DNA from: Minisyncoccota bacterium | GTDB lineage: Bacteria; Patescibacteriota; Minisyncoccia; Minisyncoccales; Minisyncoccaceae | DNA: 11,323 bases | Reading direction: 5' to 3' | Assembly: GCA_028703995.1 (NCBI GenBank) | Contig: JAQVLU010000012.1 | Span: forward strand, 1 to 11,323 | Translations under genes and position numbers: made by a program | Notes under the pieces: generated by a model | The model's database searches: none | Told to the model about the DNA's origin: nothing | Seen by the model: the letters and a program-made list of their open reading frames with translations, nothing else | In this document: piece by piece, positions 1 to 6,469 of the stretch | Layout: each line of letters opens with the position of its first letter | Position numbering within the stretch: position 1 is the stretch's first letter

Positions 1-160
1 CTAAATCAAAATCATCGTAATAGATAATTAGTTTTCCGTCTTTGAAAGGTTTACTTATGCTAGGATAATGATCAATAACTGGTATTTTTGCATTACCATC
101 AAGCAGATAAAACTCGTTTTCAAGATTTGGGAAAATAAGTTCTTTTGCGATTTCTTTCAT
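1..160 (-). CDS. Hypothetical protein, N-terminal part only
   Basis: The open frame starts at an ATG (158-160) and runs off the left edge after 53 complete codons, so only the N-terminus is visible. The start is well supported by a Shine-Dalgarno AGGTGA at 168-173, seven bases upstream. The peptide begins MKEIAKELIFPNLENEF and continues with alternating hydrophobic and acidic residues (ending ...IIYYDDFDL). It has no signal peptide or membrane segment. I do not recognise the family. It follows the glycosyltransferase on the same strand after 46 bases, and the strong Shine-Dalgarno suggests translation from a shared transcript. The product could be a small hypothetical protein or the start of a larger enzyme; nothing visible decides this. 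Confidence 0.65.
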   Translation of the reverse strand, partial: MKEIAKELIFPNLENEFYLLDGNAKIPVIDHYPSISKPFKDGKLIIYYDDFDL

Positions 161-167
161 TTGATAG

Positions 168-173
168 TCACCT
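168..173 (-). promoter_or_regulatory. Shine-Dalgarno of the left-edge gene
   Basis: On the minus strand the bases read AGGTGA, within a longer AGAGGTGA, seven bases before the ATG at 160. This near-consensus ribosome binding site is the main support for calling the truncated gene at the left edge. Confidence 0.6.
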
Positions 174-177
174 CTAC

Positions 178-201
178 TTTAAAATTAACTTTAATTTTAA
201 A
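178..201. repeat. AT-only inverted repeat between genes
   Basis: A perfect 11-base inverted repeat (arms 178-188 and 191-201, two-base centre) made only of A and T. It lies just downstream of the glycosyltransferase stop codon and upstream of the next gene's Shine-Dalgarno. It could be a weak hairpin, a protein-binding site or simple AT-rich chance. It lacks the GC-rich stem expected of a strong intrinsic terminator. Confidence 0.3.
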
Positions 202-206
202 AAAAG

Positions 207-1343
207 TCAATTCTTCTTTTTTTGACATTCTTTATAAAAATCAAGAACTTCGTCTGCTATTCTTTCCCAAGAATATTTTTTAGCTGTTTCAAGCCCCCAT
301 TCCCCCATATCTTTTCTTAATTTTTCATCTGAAATTAATCTTTGAAGTATTAAAGCTAACGCTACAGAATCTCTTGGTTCTGCTAAAAAATCAGCCCCCT
401 TCGTTCCCGCCAAAAGCTCTTTGTATCCTAAATTAGAAAAACCACAAACTGGTTTTTTGCAAGCCATCGCTTCAAGTAAAACAATTCCAAAACTTTCTCC
501 AAAAATAGCGGGACTACAAAAGATATCACAACTATTAAAATATTTTGCCATTGAAACTCCTTGTCTTTGACCTTCAAAAACAACATTTTTAAGATCAGCA
601 CATCTACAAAAATGTTCACAATCTTTTTTAAGGGGTCCATCTCCAACAACAATCAATCTTAAATTGTCATATTTTTCTTCAAGAATTTTGTAAGCTTCTA
701 AAAGGTAAATTAAACCCTTTCTTTCTTCTATTCTTCCCACAAAAAGAAGGTTGATTTTACCATCATTAAATCTTTGCATTCCTTTAATCTCTGGATTAAA
801 CTCTTCTAAGCTTATTCCGTTAGCAATTACTCTTCTTGGTTTTTTGTAATTTCTAAAAAGCTTTAAAGTTAAATTAGCTACTCCAATAATTCCATCAACT
901 CTTTCATTCAATCTTTTTACAAATATTTTAGAAAAATAAGGTAAACTTTTTAAAACTGGAATTCCATCTAAGTTAGCGTGAAAAGTTAAAATGTTACAAG
1001 TATCATTTTTTATTGTTTTTTGAACTTCTAAAATTTGCCAAGCAGAAGGAACAATAAAATTATGAAAATGCAAAATATCAAATTTTTCTTTTTTTAATAT
1101 TTTTCTTATAGAAAAAGGATTAAAATTCATACAAAAATCTCCCTGAGTTCCCCCAATATTAAAAGGAAAAGATGTCCCCATAATAATAACATTTTTACCG
1201 TAGTTTTCTCTAAATTTTCTTCTTGGGACTATAATTTTAGTCTCTATTCCCCTTTTTTCAAATTCTTTTGATAACCCTAAAATGTGATTTTTAACACCTC
1301 CTGGTTTCACAAAAGAATGGAAACAAATAAAACCTACTTTCAT
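207..1343 (-). CDS. GT4-family glycosyltransferase (PimA-like)
   Basis: This 378-residue GT-B fold enzyme transfers a sugar from a nucleotide-sugar donor, probably to a lipid or surface glycan at the inner face of the membrane. The N-terminal acceptor domain has the glycine motif PGGVKNH (14-20), typical of family 4 and PimA-like mannosyltransferases, and HFHNF at 92-96. The C-terminal donor domain has NGIS (175-178), VGRIEERKG (202-210), GDGP (234-237) and the EX7E signature E283...E291 in FGESFGIVLLEAMA. Length is normal and no motif is missing. There is no membrane segment. It reads divergently from dnaB with a clear promoter (-35 inside dnaB) and a short leader of about 24 bases without a Shine-Dalgarno. 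The unknown gene downstream may share the transcript. Donor and acceptor cannot be told from sequence; an envelope role is inferred from the family. Confidence 0.93.
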   Translation of the reverse strand: MKVGFICFHSFVKPGGVKNHILGLSKEFEKRGIETKIIVPRRKFRENYGKNVIIMGTSFPFNIGGTQGDFCMNFNPFSIRKILKKEKFDILHFHNFIVPSAWQILEVQKTIKNDTCNILTFHANLDGIPVLKSLPYFSKIFVKRLNERVDGIIGVANLTLKLFRNYKKPRRVIANGISLEEFNPEIKGMQRFNDGKINLLFVGRIEERKGLIYLLEAYKILEEKYDNLRLIVVGDGPLKKDCEHFCRCADLKNVVFEGQRQGVSMAKYFNSCDIFCSPAIFGESFGIVLLEAMACKKPVCGFSNLGYKELLAGTKGADFLAEPRDSVALALILQRLISDEKLRKDMGEWGLETAKKYSWERIADEVLDFYKECQKKKN

Positions 1344-1349
1344 GCTTTA

Positions 1350-1379
1350 TTGAAATTTTACGATTATGTGTTATATTAT
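1350..1379 (+). promoter_or_regulatory. Promoter of dnaB, predicted leaderless
   Basis: A -35-like TTGAAA (1350-1355) is followed after 16 bases by TATATT (1372-1377), with an extended -10 TG at 1369-1370. Counting seven bases from the -10 puts the transcription start at 1384-1385, which is the ATG itself. No Shine-Dalgarno is present. TATTAT (1374-1379, 18-base spacing) is an alternative -10 with the same consequence. Confidence 0.55.
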
Positions 1380-1403
1380 ATCTGATGACAAATGAATTTG
1401 CAA
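1375..1403 (-). promoter_or_regulatory. Promoter of the glycosyltransferase
   Basis: On the minus strand a -35 TTGCAA (1398-1403) and a perfect -10 TATAAT (1375-1380) are separated by exactly 17 bases. The -35 lies within codons 5-7 of dnaB. Predicted transcription starts near 1368, giving a leader of about 24 bases. The -10 overlaps that of dnaB on the other strand. Confidence 0.6.
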
Positions 1404-2788
1404 ACAACAAAGTTCCTCCTCATGATAAAGAGGCAGAAATGAGTGTAATCGGCTCTCTTATGCTTGATAAAGAAGCTATTATTAAAGTGGCTGATTTTTT
1501 AAGACCTGAAGATTTTTACTTTAAAAAACACGAGAATATATACAAAATACTAGAAGAACTTTTTTCAAACGGAGAACCAATAGATATCATTTCCGTTTCT
1601 TCAAAATTAAAAGAAAGAAATCTTATGGAGCAAATTGGTGGCGTTTCATATTTAACGGATCTTATCAATTCCGTTCCTACTGCAAGTCACGTTATAACTT
1701 ACGGTAAGATTGTTCAAAAGAAAAGAATTTTAAGAGATTTGATTTCTGTTGGACAAGACATTTCTTTGTCTGGATTCGAGGAAGAAAAAGAGTCAGAAGA
1801 GCTTTTAGATAATGCTGAAAGAAGAATTTTTGAAATAACTCAAAAAAGTATGACGCAATCTTTTACTTCTATTAAGCCCTGCTTAAAAGAAGCTTTTGAA
1901 AGAATGGAAAAAATCTCTAATAAAGAAGGGCGCTTAAGAGGAGTAACAACTGGTTTTTACGAATTAGATAATTATTTATCTGGTCTTCAAAATTCAGATT
2001 TAATAATTCTTGCAGCAAGACCTTCAATGGGAAAATCAAGTTTAGCTTTAGATATTGCTAAAAATGTTGCTTTAAGAGAAAACAAACCAATTGGCTTCTT
2101 CTCTTTAGAAATGTCTAACGATCAATTAGTTGATAGAATGATTAGCTCCGAAGCCAATGTGGATGCTTGGAAAATTAGACAAGGAACTTTATCTTCTTCT
2201 GGAGAAAACAATGATTTCATTAAAATACAACAAGCTTTAGGAACTTTATCAGACGCTCAAATCTTCATCAATGACACTTCAGCAATGACGGTTCTTCAAA
2301 TGAAAGCAATGTCTAGAAGATTAAAGTCACAATATGGTTTAGGACTCATTGTTATTGATTATTTACAACTAATAGAACCAAGCAATAAAAATATTGGATC
2401 TGTACAACAAATAACCGAAATATCAAGACAACTCAAGGGGCTAGCTAGAGAATTAAATGTGCCCGTATTAGCCTTATCACAGCTTTCTAGAGCCGTCGAG
2501 CAAAGAACTCCTAGTATTCCTAAACTTTCTGATTTAAGAGACTCTGGATCGATTGAGCAAGACGCTGATGTTGTTCTTTTCATCTACAGAGAAGAAGTTT
2601 ATAGGAAAGAAACTCCTAAAAAAGGAATTGCAGAAATTCTTATTGCTAAACATAGAAATGGACCTATTGGAAAAGTAGAACTATTCTTCGATAGCTCTAA
2701 ATCAAGTTTTAGAAACTTAGAAAAAACTGGTATTGATTACGGAGATCCAGGAGAAAGTAATCAAAACGACATAAATATTCAATTTTAA
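1385..2788 (+). CDS. dnaB: Replicative DNA helicase DnaB
   Basis: The hexameric helicase unwinds DNA 5'-3' at the replication fork and interacts with primase. The 467-residue length is normal. The N-terminal domain (about 9-110) opens with the family pattern PPHDKEAEMSVIGSLMLD. A linker leads to the RecA-like domain from about 175, with Walker A ARPSMGKSS (211-219), FFSLEMS at 238-244, Walker B LIVIDYLQL (321-329), and the conserved run ARELNVPVLALSQLSRAVE followed by LSDLRDSGSIEQDADVVLFI (381-400). No intein or insertion is seen. It is the only plus-strand gene, divergent from the glycosyltransferase and convergent with rplU. The promoter predicts a leaderless mRNA. The gene ends in a hairpin terminator whose stem begins in the TAA stop codon. 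Confidence 0.98.
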   Translation: MTNEFANNKVPPHDKEAEMSVIGSLMLDKEAIIKVADFLRPEDFYFKKHENIYKILEELFSNGEPIDIISVSSKLKERNLMEQIGGVSYLTDLINSVPTASHVITYGKIVQKKRILRDLISVGQDISLSGFEEEKESEELLDNAERRIFEITQKSMTQSFTSIKPCLKEAFERMEKISNKEGRLRGVTTGFYELDNYLSGLQNSDLIILAARPSMGKSSLALDIAKNVALRENKPIGFFSLEMSNDQLVDRMISSEANVDAWKIRQGTLSSSGENNDFIKIQQALGTLSDAQIFINDTSAMTVLQMKAMSRRLKSQYGLGLIVIDYLQLIEPSNKNIGSVQQITEISRQLKGLARELNVPVLALSQLSRAVEQRTPSIPKLSDLRDSGSIEQDADVVLFIYREEVYRKETPKKGIAEILIAKHRNGPIGKVELFFDSSKSSFRNLEKTGIDYGDPGESNQNDINIQF

Positions 2789-2812
2789 AACACCCTAAGG
2801 GTGTTTTATTTT
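2786..2812. terminator. Bidirectional terminator shared by dnaB and rplU
   Basis: A ten-pair perfect hairpin: arms 2786-2795 and 2799-2808, loop TAA (2796-2798), with three G:C pairs next to the loop. It is followed by a T-rich run on the plus strand (TTTTATTTT). On the minus strand the same stem is followed by TTTTAAAATT. The dnaB stop (2786-2788) and the rplU stop (2806-2808) pair with each other at the base of the stem, so the 17-base gap between the genes is entirely terminator. Confidence 0.85.
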
Positions 2813-3120
2813 GAATTAATTTCAGATATTTCTACTTCTGTGTATGGTTGTCTGTGTCCTCTCTTAACCTTGTATCTCTTTTTAGGTTTATGTTTGAAGA
2901 TAATAACCTTTTCGTGCTTAGCTTGACTCAATACTTTACCAGTAACAGTCGCTCCAGAAATAAGAGGTTCTCCTATAACGGTATTTTTTTCATCATTAAT
3001 AAGCAACACTTCTTCAAAAGTGACTTCTTTTCCTTCTTCAATATCTAATTTTTCAATTTTGATTTTCTTACCAGGGCTTACAATGTATTGTTTACCTCCT
3101 GTTTTGATTACAGCTAACAT
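2806..3120 (-). CDS. rplU: Large ribosomal subunit protein bL21
   Basis: bL21 binds 23S rRNA in the 50S subunit. The 104 residues match the usual length. The N-terminus has the family start AVIKTGGKQY (3-12), and the C-terminal rRNA-binding part has KHKPKKRYKVKRGHRQPYT (76-94), where the GHRQPYT signature is conserved. The gene stands alone: the usual partner rpmA (bL27) does not follow, because a terminator begins in the rplU stop codon. It has its own promoter, whose -35 overlaps the stop codon of the MBL gene upstream. The leader is about 25 bases and carries no Shine-Dalgarno. Confidence 0.97.
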   Translation of the reverse strand: MLAVIKTGGKQYIVSPGKKIKIEKLDIEEGKEVTFEEVLLINDEKNTVIGEPLISGATVTGKVLSQAKHEKVIIFKHKPKKRYKVKRGHRQPYTEVEISEINSK

Positions 3121-3152
3121 AATTTAAATTTAATATTTTGAATAACAAAGGT

Positions 3153-3181
3153 ATATTAACAAGTTTTTAATTATTCGTCAA
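3153..3181 (-). promoter_or_regulatory. Promoter of rplU
   Basis: On the minus strand TTGACG (3176-3181) and TAATAT (3153-3158) are separated by 17 bases. The -35 contains the TGA stop codon of the upstream MBL gene. Predicted transcription starts near 3146, about 25 bases before the rplU ATG. The hexamers and spacing are close to the sigma-70 consensus. Confidence 0.55.
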
Positions 3182-3999
3182 TACTCAACAAAAATTTCTT
3201 CTCCATTTGAAAAAAAAGTAATCTCTCCATCAATATCCGTCCTAAATATTTTTATCTTTTCTTCTTCTAAAAGATTGAGAACTCTTTCGCTTGGATGACC
3301 ATAACTATTCTTACCAACAGAGATAACGGCACAGTTAGGAGAAACTTCTTTTATAAATTCATTAGTCGTTGAATTTTTAGAACCATGATGGGCTATTTTT
3401 AAAACATCACTCTTTAAATCAAATTCTTTTACTAAATCATCTTCTAAGTTAGAAGAAACATCTCCTGTTAATAAAAACTGAGAAGAGCCATGTATTAATT
3501 TAAAAACAATAGAGGTGTCATTTAAATCAGACAAATTAGGTATCATAGGATTATATATTTCAAAGAAAACTTCCCCGATAGTTATTTTATCATGAGCATC
3601 AACAGTAACCACTTTTTTGTTAGTAAGCAATTCTTTAAGTTCTTGAAACAAAGCAGAATCACTTTCTTCTCCTGTCCAAACAAAAACATCTACTTCATAT
3701 ATCTTAAGAACGCTCACAATTCCCGCTAAATGATCTTTATCGGCATGAGTCAAGATAATCATGTCTATATTTTTATCAAAAGGATTCATTCTTTTCTCTA
3801 AACTATTTAACACTGAATTATCTGGACCACCATCAATAAGTATTTGGTGTCCTTGATTTGTTTCTATGAAAATAGAATCCCCTTGTCCAATATTAAAAAA
3901 AGTAACCCTAAGGTTGTCTTCTTTGTTGAAAATAAAAAGAAAAGCAATCAAATTGCAAAAAAACAAAAAACAAAAAACACCAATTAATTTTTTATTCAT
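3178..3999 (-). CDS. Membrane-anchored ComEC-type metallo-beta-lactamase hydrolase
   Basis: This 273-residue protein resembles the C-terminal hydrolase domain of ComEC/Rec2 DNA-uptake proteins, but stands alone without the competence channel domain. One hydrophobic segment (about 5-24) follows MNKK, suggesting an N-in anchor with the enzyme outside the membrane. Metal-binding motifs are THADKDH (84-90), TGD (178-180) and HHGS (204-207), with GQGDS (38-42), DGGP (56-59) and GHPS (234-237) typical of the ComEC branch. An upstream in-frame TTG (4015-4017) would add six residues but lies within the Shine-Dalgarno; the ATG at 3999 is preferred. That ATG overlaps the end of mnmA by eight bases, so translation is probably coupled. 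Likely role, by inference: extracellular nuclease or phosphodiesterase, perhaps in uptake of foreign DNA. No lipobox precedes Cys15. Confidence 0.88.
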   Translation of the reverse strand: MNKKLIGVFCFLFFCNLIAFLFIFNKEDNLRVTFFNIGQGDSIFIETNQGHQILIDGGPDNSVLNSLEKRMNPFDKNIDMIILTHADKDHLAGIVSVLKIYEVDVFVWTGEESDSALFQELKELLTNKKVVTVDAHDKITIGEVFFEIYNPMIPNLSDLNDTSIVFKLIHGSSQFLLTGDVSSNLEDDLVKEFDLKSDVLKIAHHGSKNSTTNEFIKEVSPNCAVISVGKNSYGHPSERVLNLLEEEKIKIFRTDIDGEITFFSNGEEIFVEY

Positions 4000-4972
4000 A
4001 AATAATTCCCCCTCCAATTAATTTATTCTTCTTGTAAAAGACAATTGACTGACCGCTAGCAATAGCACTCTGCTTCAAAGAAAAGATAGCTTTGTTTTTA
4101 TAAACAATACAAGGCATCTCTTTTCCCCTGTATCTAATTTTAGCCGTTGCCTTGAAAGGAAAATCAGTTTCAATAGAAAAATTAGCCTTCTTAAACTTAA
4201 CTTCTTCCTTCAAGAGAAGTTCTTTGTCTTTAGTTACGTAAACAATATTCTTTTTAAAATCCTTTTTATAAACAAAAAAAGGTCCTTGAGGTAAATCTAA
4301 TCCTTTTCTCTGCCCTATGGTATAAAAGAAAGCTCCGTTATGTTCGCCAAGCAAAACACCCTTATCGTCGATAATTTTTCCTTTCTTTGCTTTAATAAAT
4401 TTCTTTAAATAAGCCATTGGCTCGCCTTCAATAAAGCAAATTTCCTGAGATTCTTTCTGAGGTATAATTTTTTCTTTTTTAATTGTTTCTTTAACCTCTT
4501 TTTTAAAATAGTTTCCTAAAGGAAATAAAGAAAATTTAATTTGTTCTTTAGAAAGATTACACAAAAAATAAGATTGATCTTTGGAAGAATCTTTTGCCTT
4601 ATATATAAACTCTCCTCTCTTAAGAGCGTAATGTCCCGTCGCAATAAAATCAGCACCTCTTTTTTTTGCTTCTTTCAAAAATAAACCAAACTTAATTTTT
4701 TGATTACAATTAACGCAAGGATTAGGAGTAATTCCTTTTTTAAAATCAGCGATAAATTCTTTAATAATTTTTTCTTGGAACTCTTTTCTAAAATCAAAAA
4801 CTAAAAAAGGTATTTTAAAAAAATCAGCAATTTCTTTTGCTTTTTTTTCTTCCTCTCTAAAAGAAAAAAGACGCATAAAAACGCCCGTTACTGCATATCC
4901 TTTTTCAATTAAAATTTTTATTGCCATTGTTGAATCAACACCACCAGAAATTCCAACAAAAACCTTTTTCAT
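3992..4972 (-). CDS. mnmA: tRNA-specific 2-thiouridylase MnmA
   Basis: MnmA activates uridine 34 of Lys, Glu and Gln tRNAs with ATP and inserts sulfur to form s2U. The N-terminal PP-loop ATPase has SGGVDS (9-14), ATGHYA (111-116) and the tRNA-contacting KDQSYFL (131-137). The catalytic cysteines are in NPCVNCNQKIKFG (Cys86, Cys89) and SQEICFIEG (Cys179). The central domain has YTIGQRKGL (217-225); the C-terminal beta domain ends at 326, somewhat shorter than the usual 350-370. The first motif is CxxC, where E. coli has DxxC, so three cysteines are available to hold an iron-sulfur cluster or carry persulfide. Its ATG overlaps the stop of sufB by four bases (ATGA), tying it to the iron-sulfur genes. 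No cysteine desulfurase is present in the window to supply sulfur. Confidence 0.96.
   Translation of the reverse strand: MKKVFVGISGGVDSTMAIKILIEKGYAVTGVFMRLFSFREEEKKAKEIADFFKIPFLVFDFRKEFQEKIIKEFIADFKKGITPNPCVNCNQKIKFGLFLKEAKKRGADFIATGHYALKRGEFIYKAKDSSKDQSYFLCNLSKEQIKFSLFPLGNYFKKEVKETIKKEKIIPQKESQEICFIEGEPMAYLKKFIKAKKGKIIDDKGVLLGEHNGAFFYTIGQRKGLDLPQGPFFVYKKDFKKNIVYVTKDKELLLKEEVKFKKANFSIETDFPFKATAKIRYRGKEMPCIVYKNKAIFSLKQSAIASGQSIVFYKKNKLIGGGIIYE
4008..4015 (-). promoter_or_regulatory. Strong Shine-Dalgarno that fixes the MBL start
   Basis: GGAGGGGG on the minus strand, eight bases before the ATG at 3999 and inside the last codons of mnmA (the ...GGGIIYE tail). It overlaps the TTG at 4015-4017, which rules out that TTG as the likely start. 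Confidence 0.65.
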
Positions 4973-5799
4973 GAATTTAAAAAACTCTTAATTATTAATT
5001 CTGTAGCTTTTTCCTCTGAGAGTCCACGCATTCTTAAATATATTAATTTTTCTTCCGATATTTTTCCAATAGAAGCTTCGTGGGTTAATTCTGCCTTATT
5101 AGAATTACAAATTATTCCTGGAATAGAAACTATTTTAGAATCCTTATTAGTAATCAAGCCTGAACATTCTAAGTGCCCCTTAACCTCGTCTTCCCCATGC
5201 ATATAACTTTCTGAGAAAAACTCGCCACCATTGCTGGCAATCATTTTTATTCTTAAATCTGCATTAGCTTTTTTTTGAAGCAAATAAACATCTTCTCTTG
5301 TTTCAACACTAGCCCCATCGCTTTGGTTTACTATCTTAGATTTTAATTTAGAATTTTTGTTTAAGAAAAACTCATAATGAGCGGTAAAAACATCCCCCTT
5401 TTTCCAAGAATTATTCTGAGTATAATCTAAGGTGCTGTTATCTTTAACAATAATTTTAGCTAAAGCAAGGTGTTTTCCCTTAACTTCTTTTTTTGACAAA
5501 CAAGAAGAGGTTAATTTAACATTAATATCTTTTTCAATAATGATAAGATTACTCATTTCTTGAGAAATGTTTTTAGAGTCAATTTCTATGAGTGTATGTA
5601 AAGGAAACGAAACCGATTTTTTAACCCAAAGAAAAAATCCTTGCTTGGGTTTTTTAAAAAATAGTTCGTGAGTAAAACTAAATTTTTTCCAAGCTAAAAC
5701 ACTCGGCATTATTTCTGCTCCATAGATAGATCCTATATTTTTAATTTCATTATTCAGCTGATAAAAATTTGGTGCATTTTCGGCACTTTTCGTAATCAT
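4969..5799 (-). CDS. sufB: Short SufB-family Fe-S scaffold (SmsB-like)
   Basis: This SufB/SufD-family protein should build Fe-S clusters together with the SufC ATPase. At 276 residues it is far shorter than bacterial SufB (about 480) or SufD (about 420), but keeps the beta-helix core and the C-terminal signature LTHEASIGKISEEKLIYLRMRGLSEEKATE (238-267). Cys212 and Glu241 are 29 residues apart, the same spacing as the essential E. coli SufB Cys405 and Glu434 (numbers recalled), so it resembles SufB rather than SufD. There is no frameshift or internal stop. The chosen ATG overlaps sufC by 50 bases. An internal ATG at 5709 has a better Shine-Dalgarno (GGAG, eight bases away) and would give 246 residues; the run before it (NEIKNIGSIYGAEI) looks plausible as protein, so the start is unsettled. 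No sufD is present. Confidence 0.9.
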   Translation of the reverse strand: MITKSAENAPNFYQLNNEIKNIGSIYGAEIMPSVLAWKKFSFTHELFFKKPKQGFFLWVKKSVSFPLHTLIEIDSKNISQEMSNLIIIEKDINVKLTSSCLSKKEVKGKHLALAKIIVKDNSTLDYTQNNSWKKGDVFTAHYEFFLNKNSKLKSKIVNQSDGASVETREDVYLLQKKANADLRIKMIASNGGEFFSESYMHGEDEVKGHLECSGLITNKDSKIVSIPGIICNSNKAELTHEASIGKISEEKLIYLRMRGLSEEKATELIIKSFLNS

Positions 5800-6469
5800 A
5801 TTTCTTGATTGTTTTTAAAACGTTTTTATAATCTTCATCTTTCCCAACAATAATCCCATCAATAATAATGTTTGTTTTTGTTGGTTTTAATAAATCTAAA
5901 ATTTCTCCATGGTGAGTAATGATTAAAATAGCTACACCTTTATCAATAAAATATTCTTTAATAATTTTCGCTACTTCTTCTGTTTTTTTAAAGTCTAATC
6001 CAGAATCGATTTCATCTAAAATAACTAGTTTAGGGTCAAGAGAAGTTATTTGCATTAAATCAGAAATCTTTTTTTCTCCCCCAGAGAAACCTTTGTTAAC
6101 TTCTCTTTGTATCAATTTATCATCAACAAAACCTTCTTTTACTTTAATTGATTCAATAAAATCAACCATCTTAAGTCCTTCTACTGAAGGAGGGTTTTGG
6201 AAAGCTAAAACAATTCCAGCAGAAACTCTTTTTTCAGGAGAAAACTTAGAGACCTCTTCTTCATTAAACAAAACTTCTCCTTGTTTCAATTTAATTCTTA
6301 AATCTCCAGCAATTACCTTAGCTAGAGTACTTTTACCACTTCCATTAGGCCCTAAAAGAGCAATAACTTCTCCTTTTTCAATATCAAAACAAAGATTATT
6401 CAAAATCTTTTTCCCCTCTATCTCTACAACTAAATTTCTTACCTTAAGTAGATTATTATTCTTCATCAT
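5750..6469 (-). CDS. sufC: SUF system ABC ATPase SufC (SmsC-like)
   Basis: SufC is the soluble ABC-type ATPase that powers SufB-based Fe-S assembly. All motifs are present in 239 residues: Walker A GPNGSGKS (40-47), Q-loop Gln91 in AFQNPPSVEG, signature FSGGEKK (128-134), Walker B LVILDEIDSGLD (148-159) and the H-loop in ITHHGEI (184-190). FSGGEKK and DEIDSGLD are typical of SufC rather than transport ATPases. Only 36 residues separate the Q-loop Gln from the signature, against roughly 59 in E. coli SufC, so the helical subdomain is clearly shortened. The C-terminus carries an unusual CxxC (Cys229, Cys232 in EKCRKC) within the stretch overlapping sufB. Two adjacent ATGs (6469, 6466) are possible; either overlaps the ferredoxin gene. 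It pairs with the short sufB directly downstream. Confidence 0.95.
   Translation of the reverse strand: MMKNNNLLKVRNLVVEIEGKKILNNLCFDIEKGEVIALLGPNGSGKSTLAKVIAGDLRIKLKQGEVLFNEEEVSKFSPEKRVSAGIVLAFQNPPSVEGLKMVDFIESIKVKEGFVDDKLIQREVNKGFSGGEKKISDLMQITSLDPKLVILDEIDSGLDFKKTEEVAKIIKEYFIDKGVAILIITHHGEILDLLKPTKTNIIIDGIIVGKDEDYKNVLKTIKKYDYEKCRKCTKFLSAE

Noticed and set aside
4000..4017. TTG start for the MBL gene at 4017
   Set aside because: The TTG is part of the TTGGAGGGGG ribosome binding site of the ATG at 3999.
4969..5799. sufB as a truncated pseudogene
   Set aside because: The frame is intact, key Cys and Glu spacing and the C-terminal signature are kept, and it is embedded in a tight operon; a short functional form is more likely.
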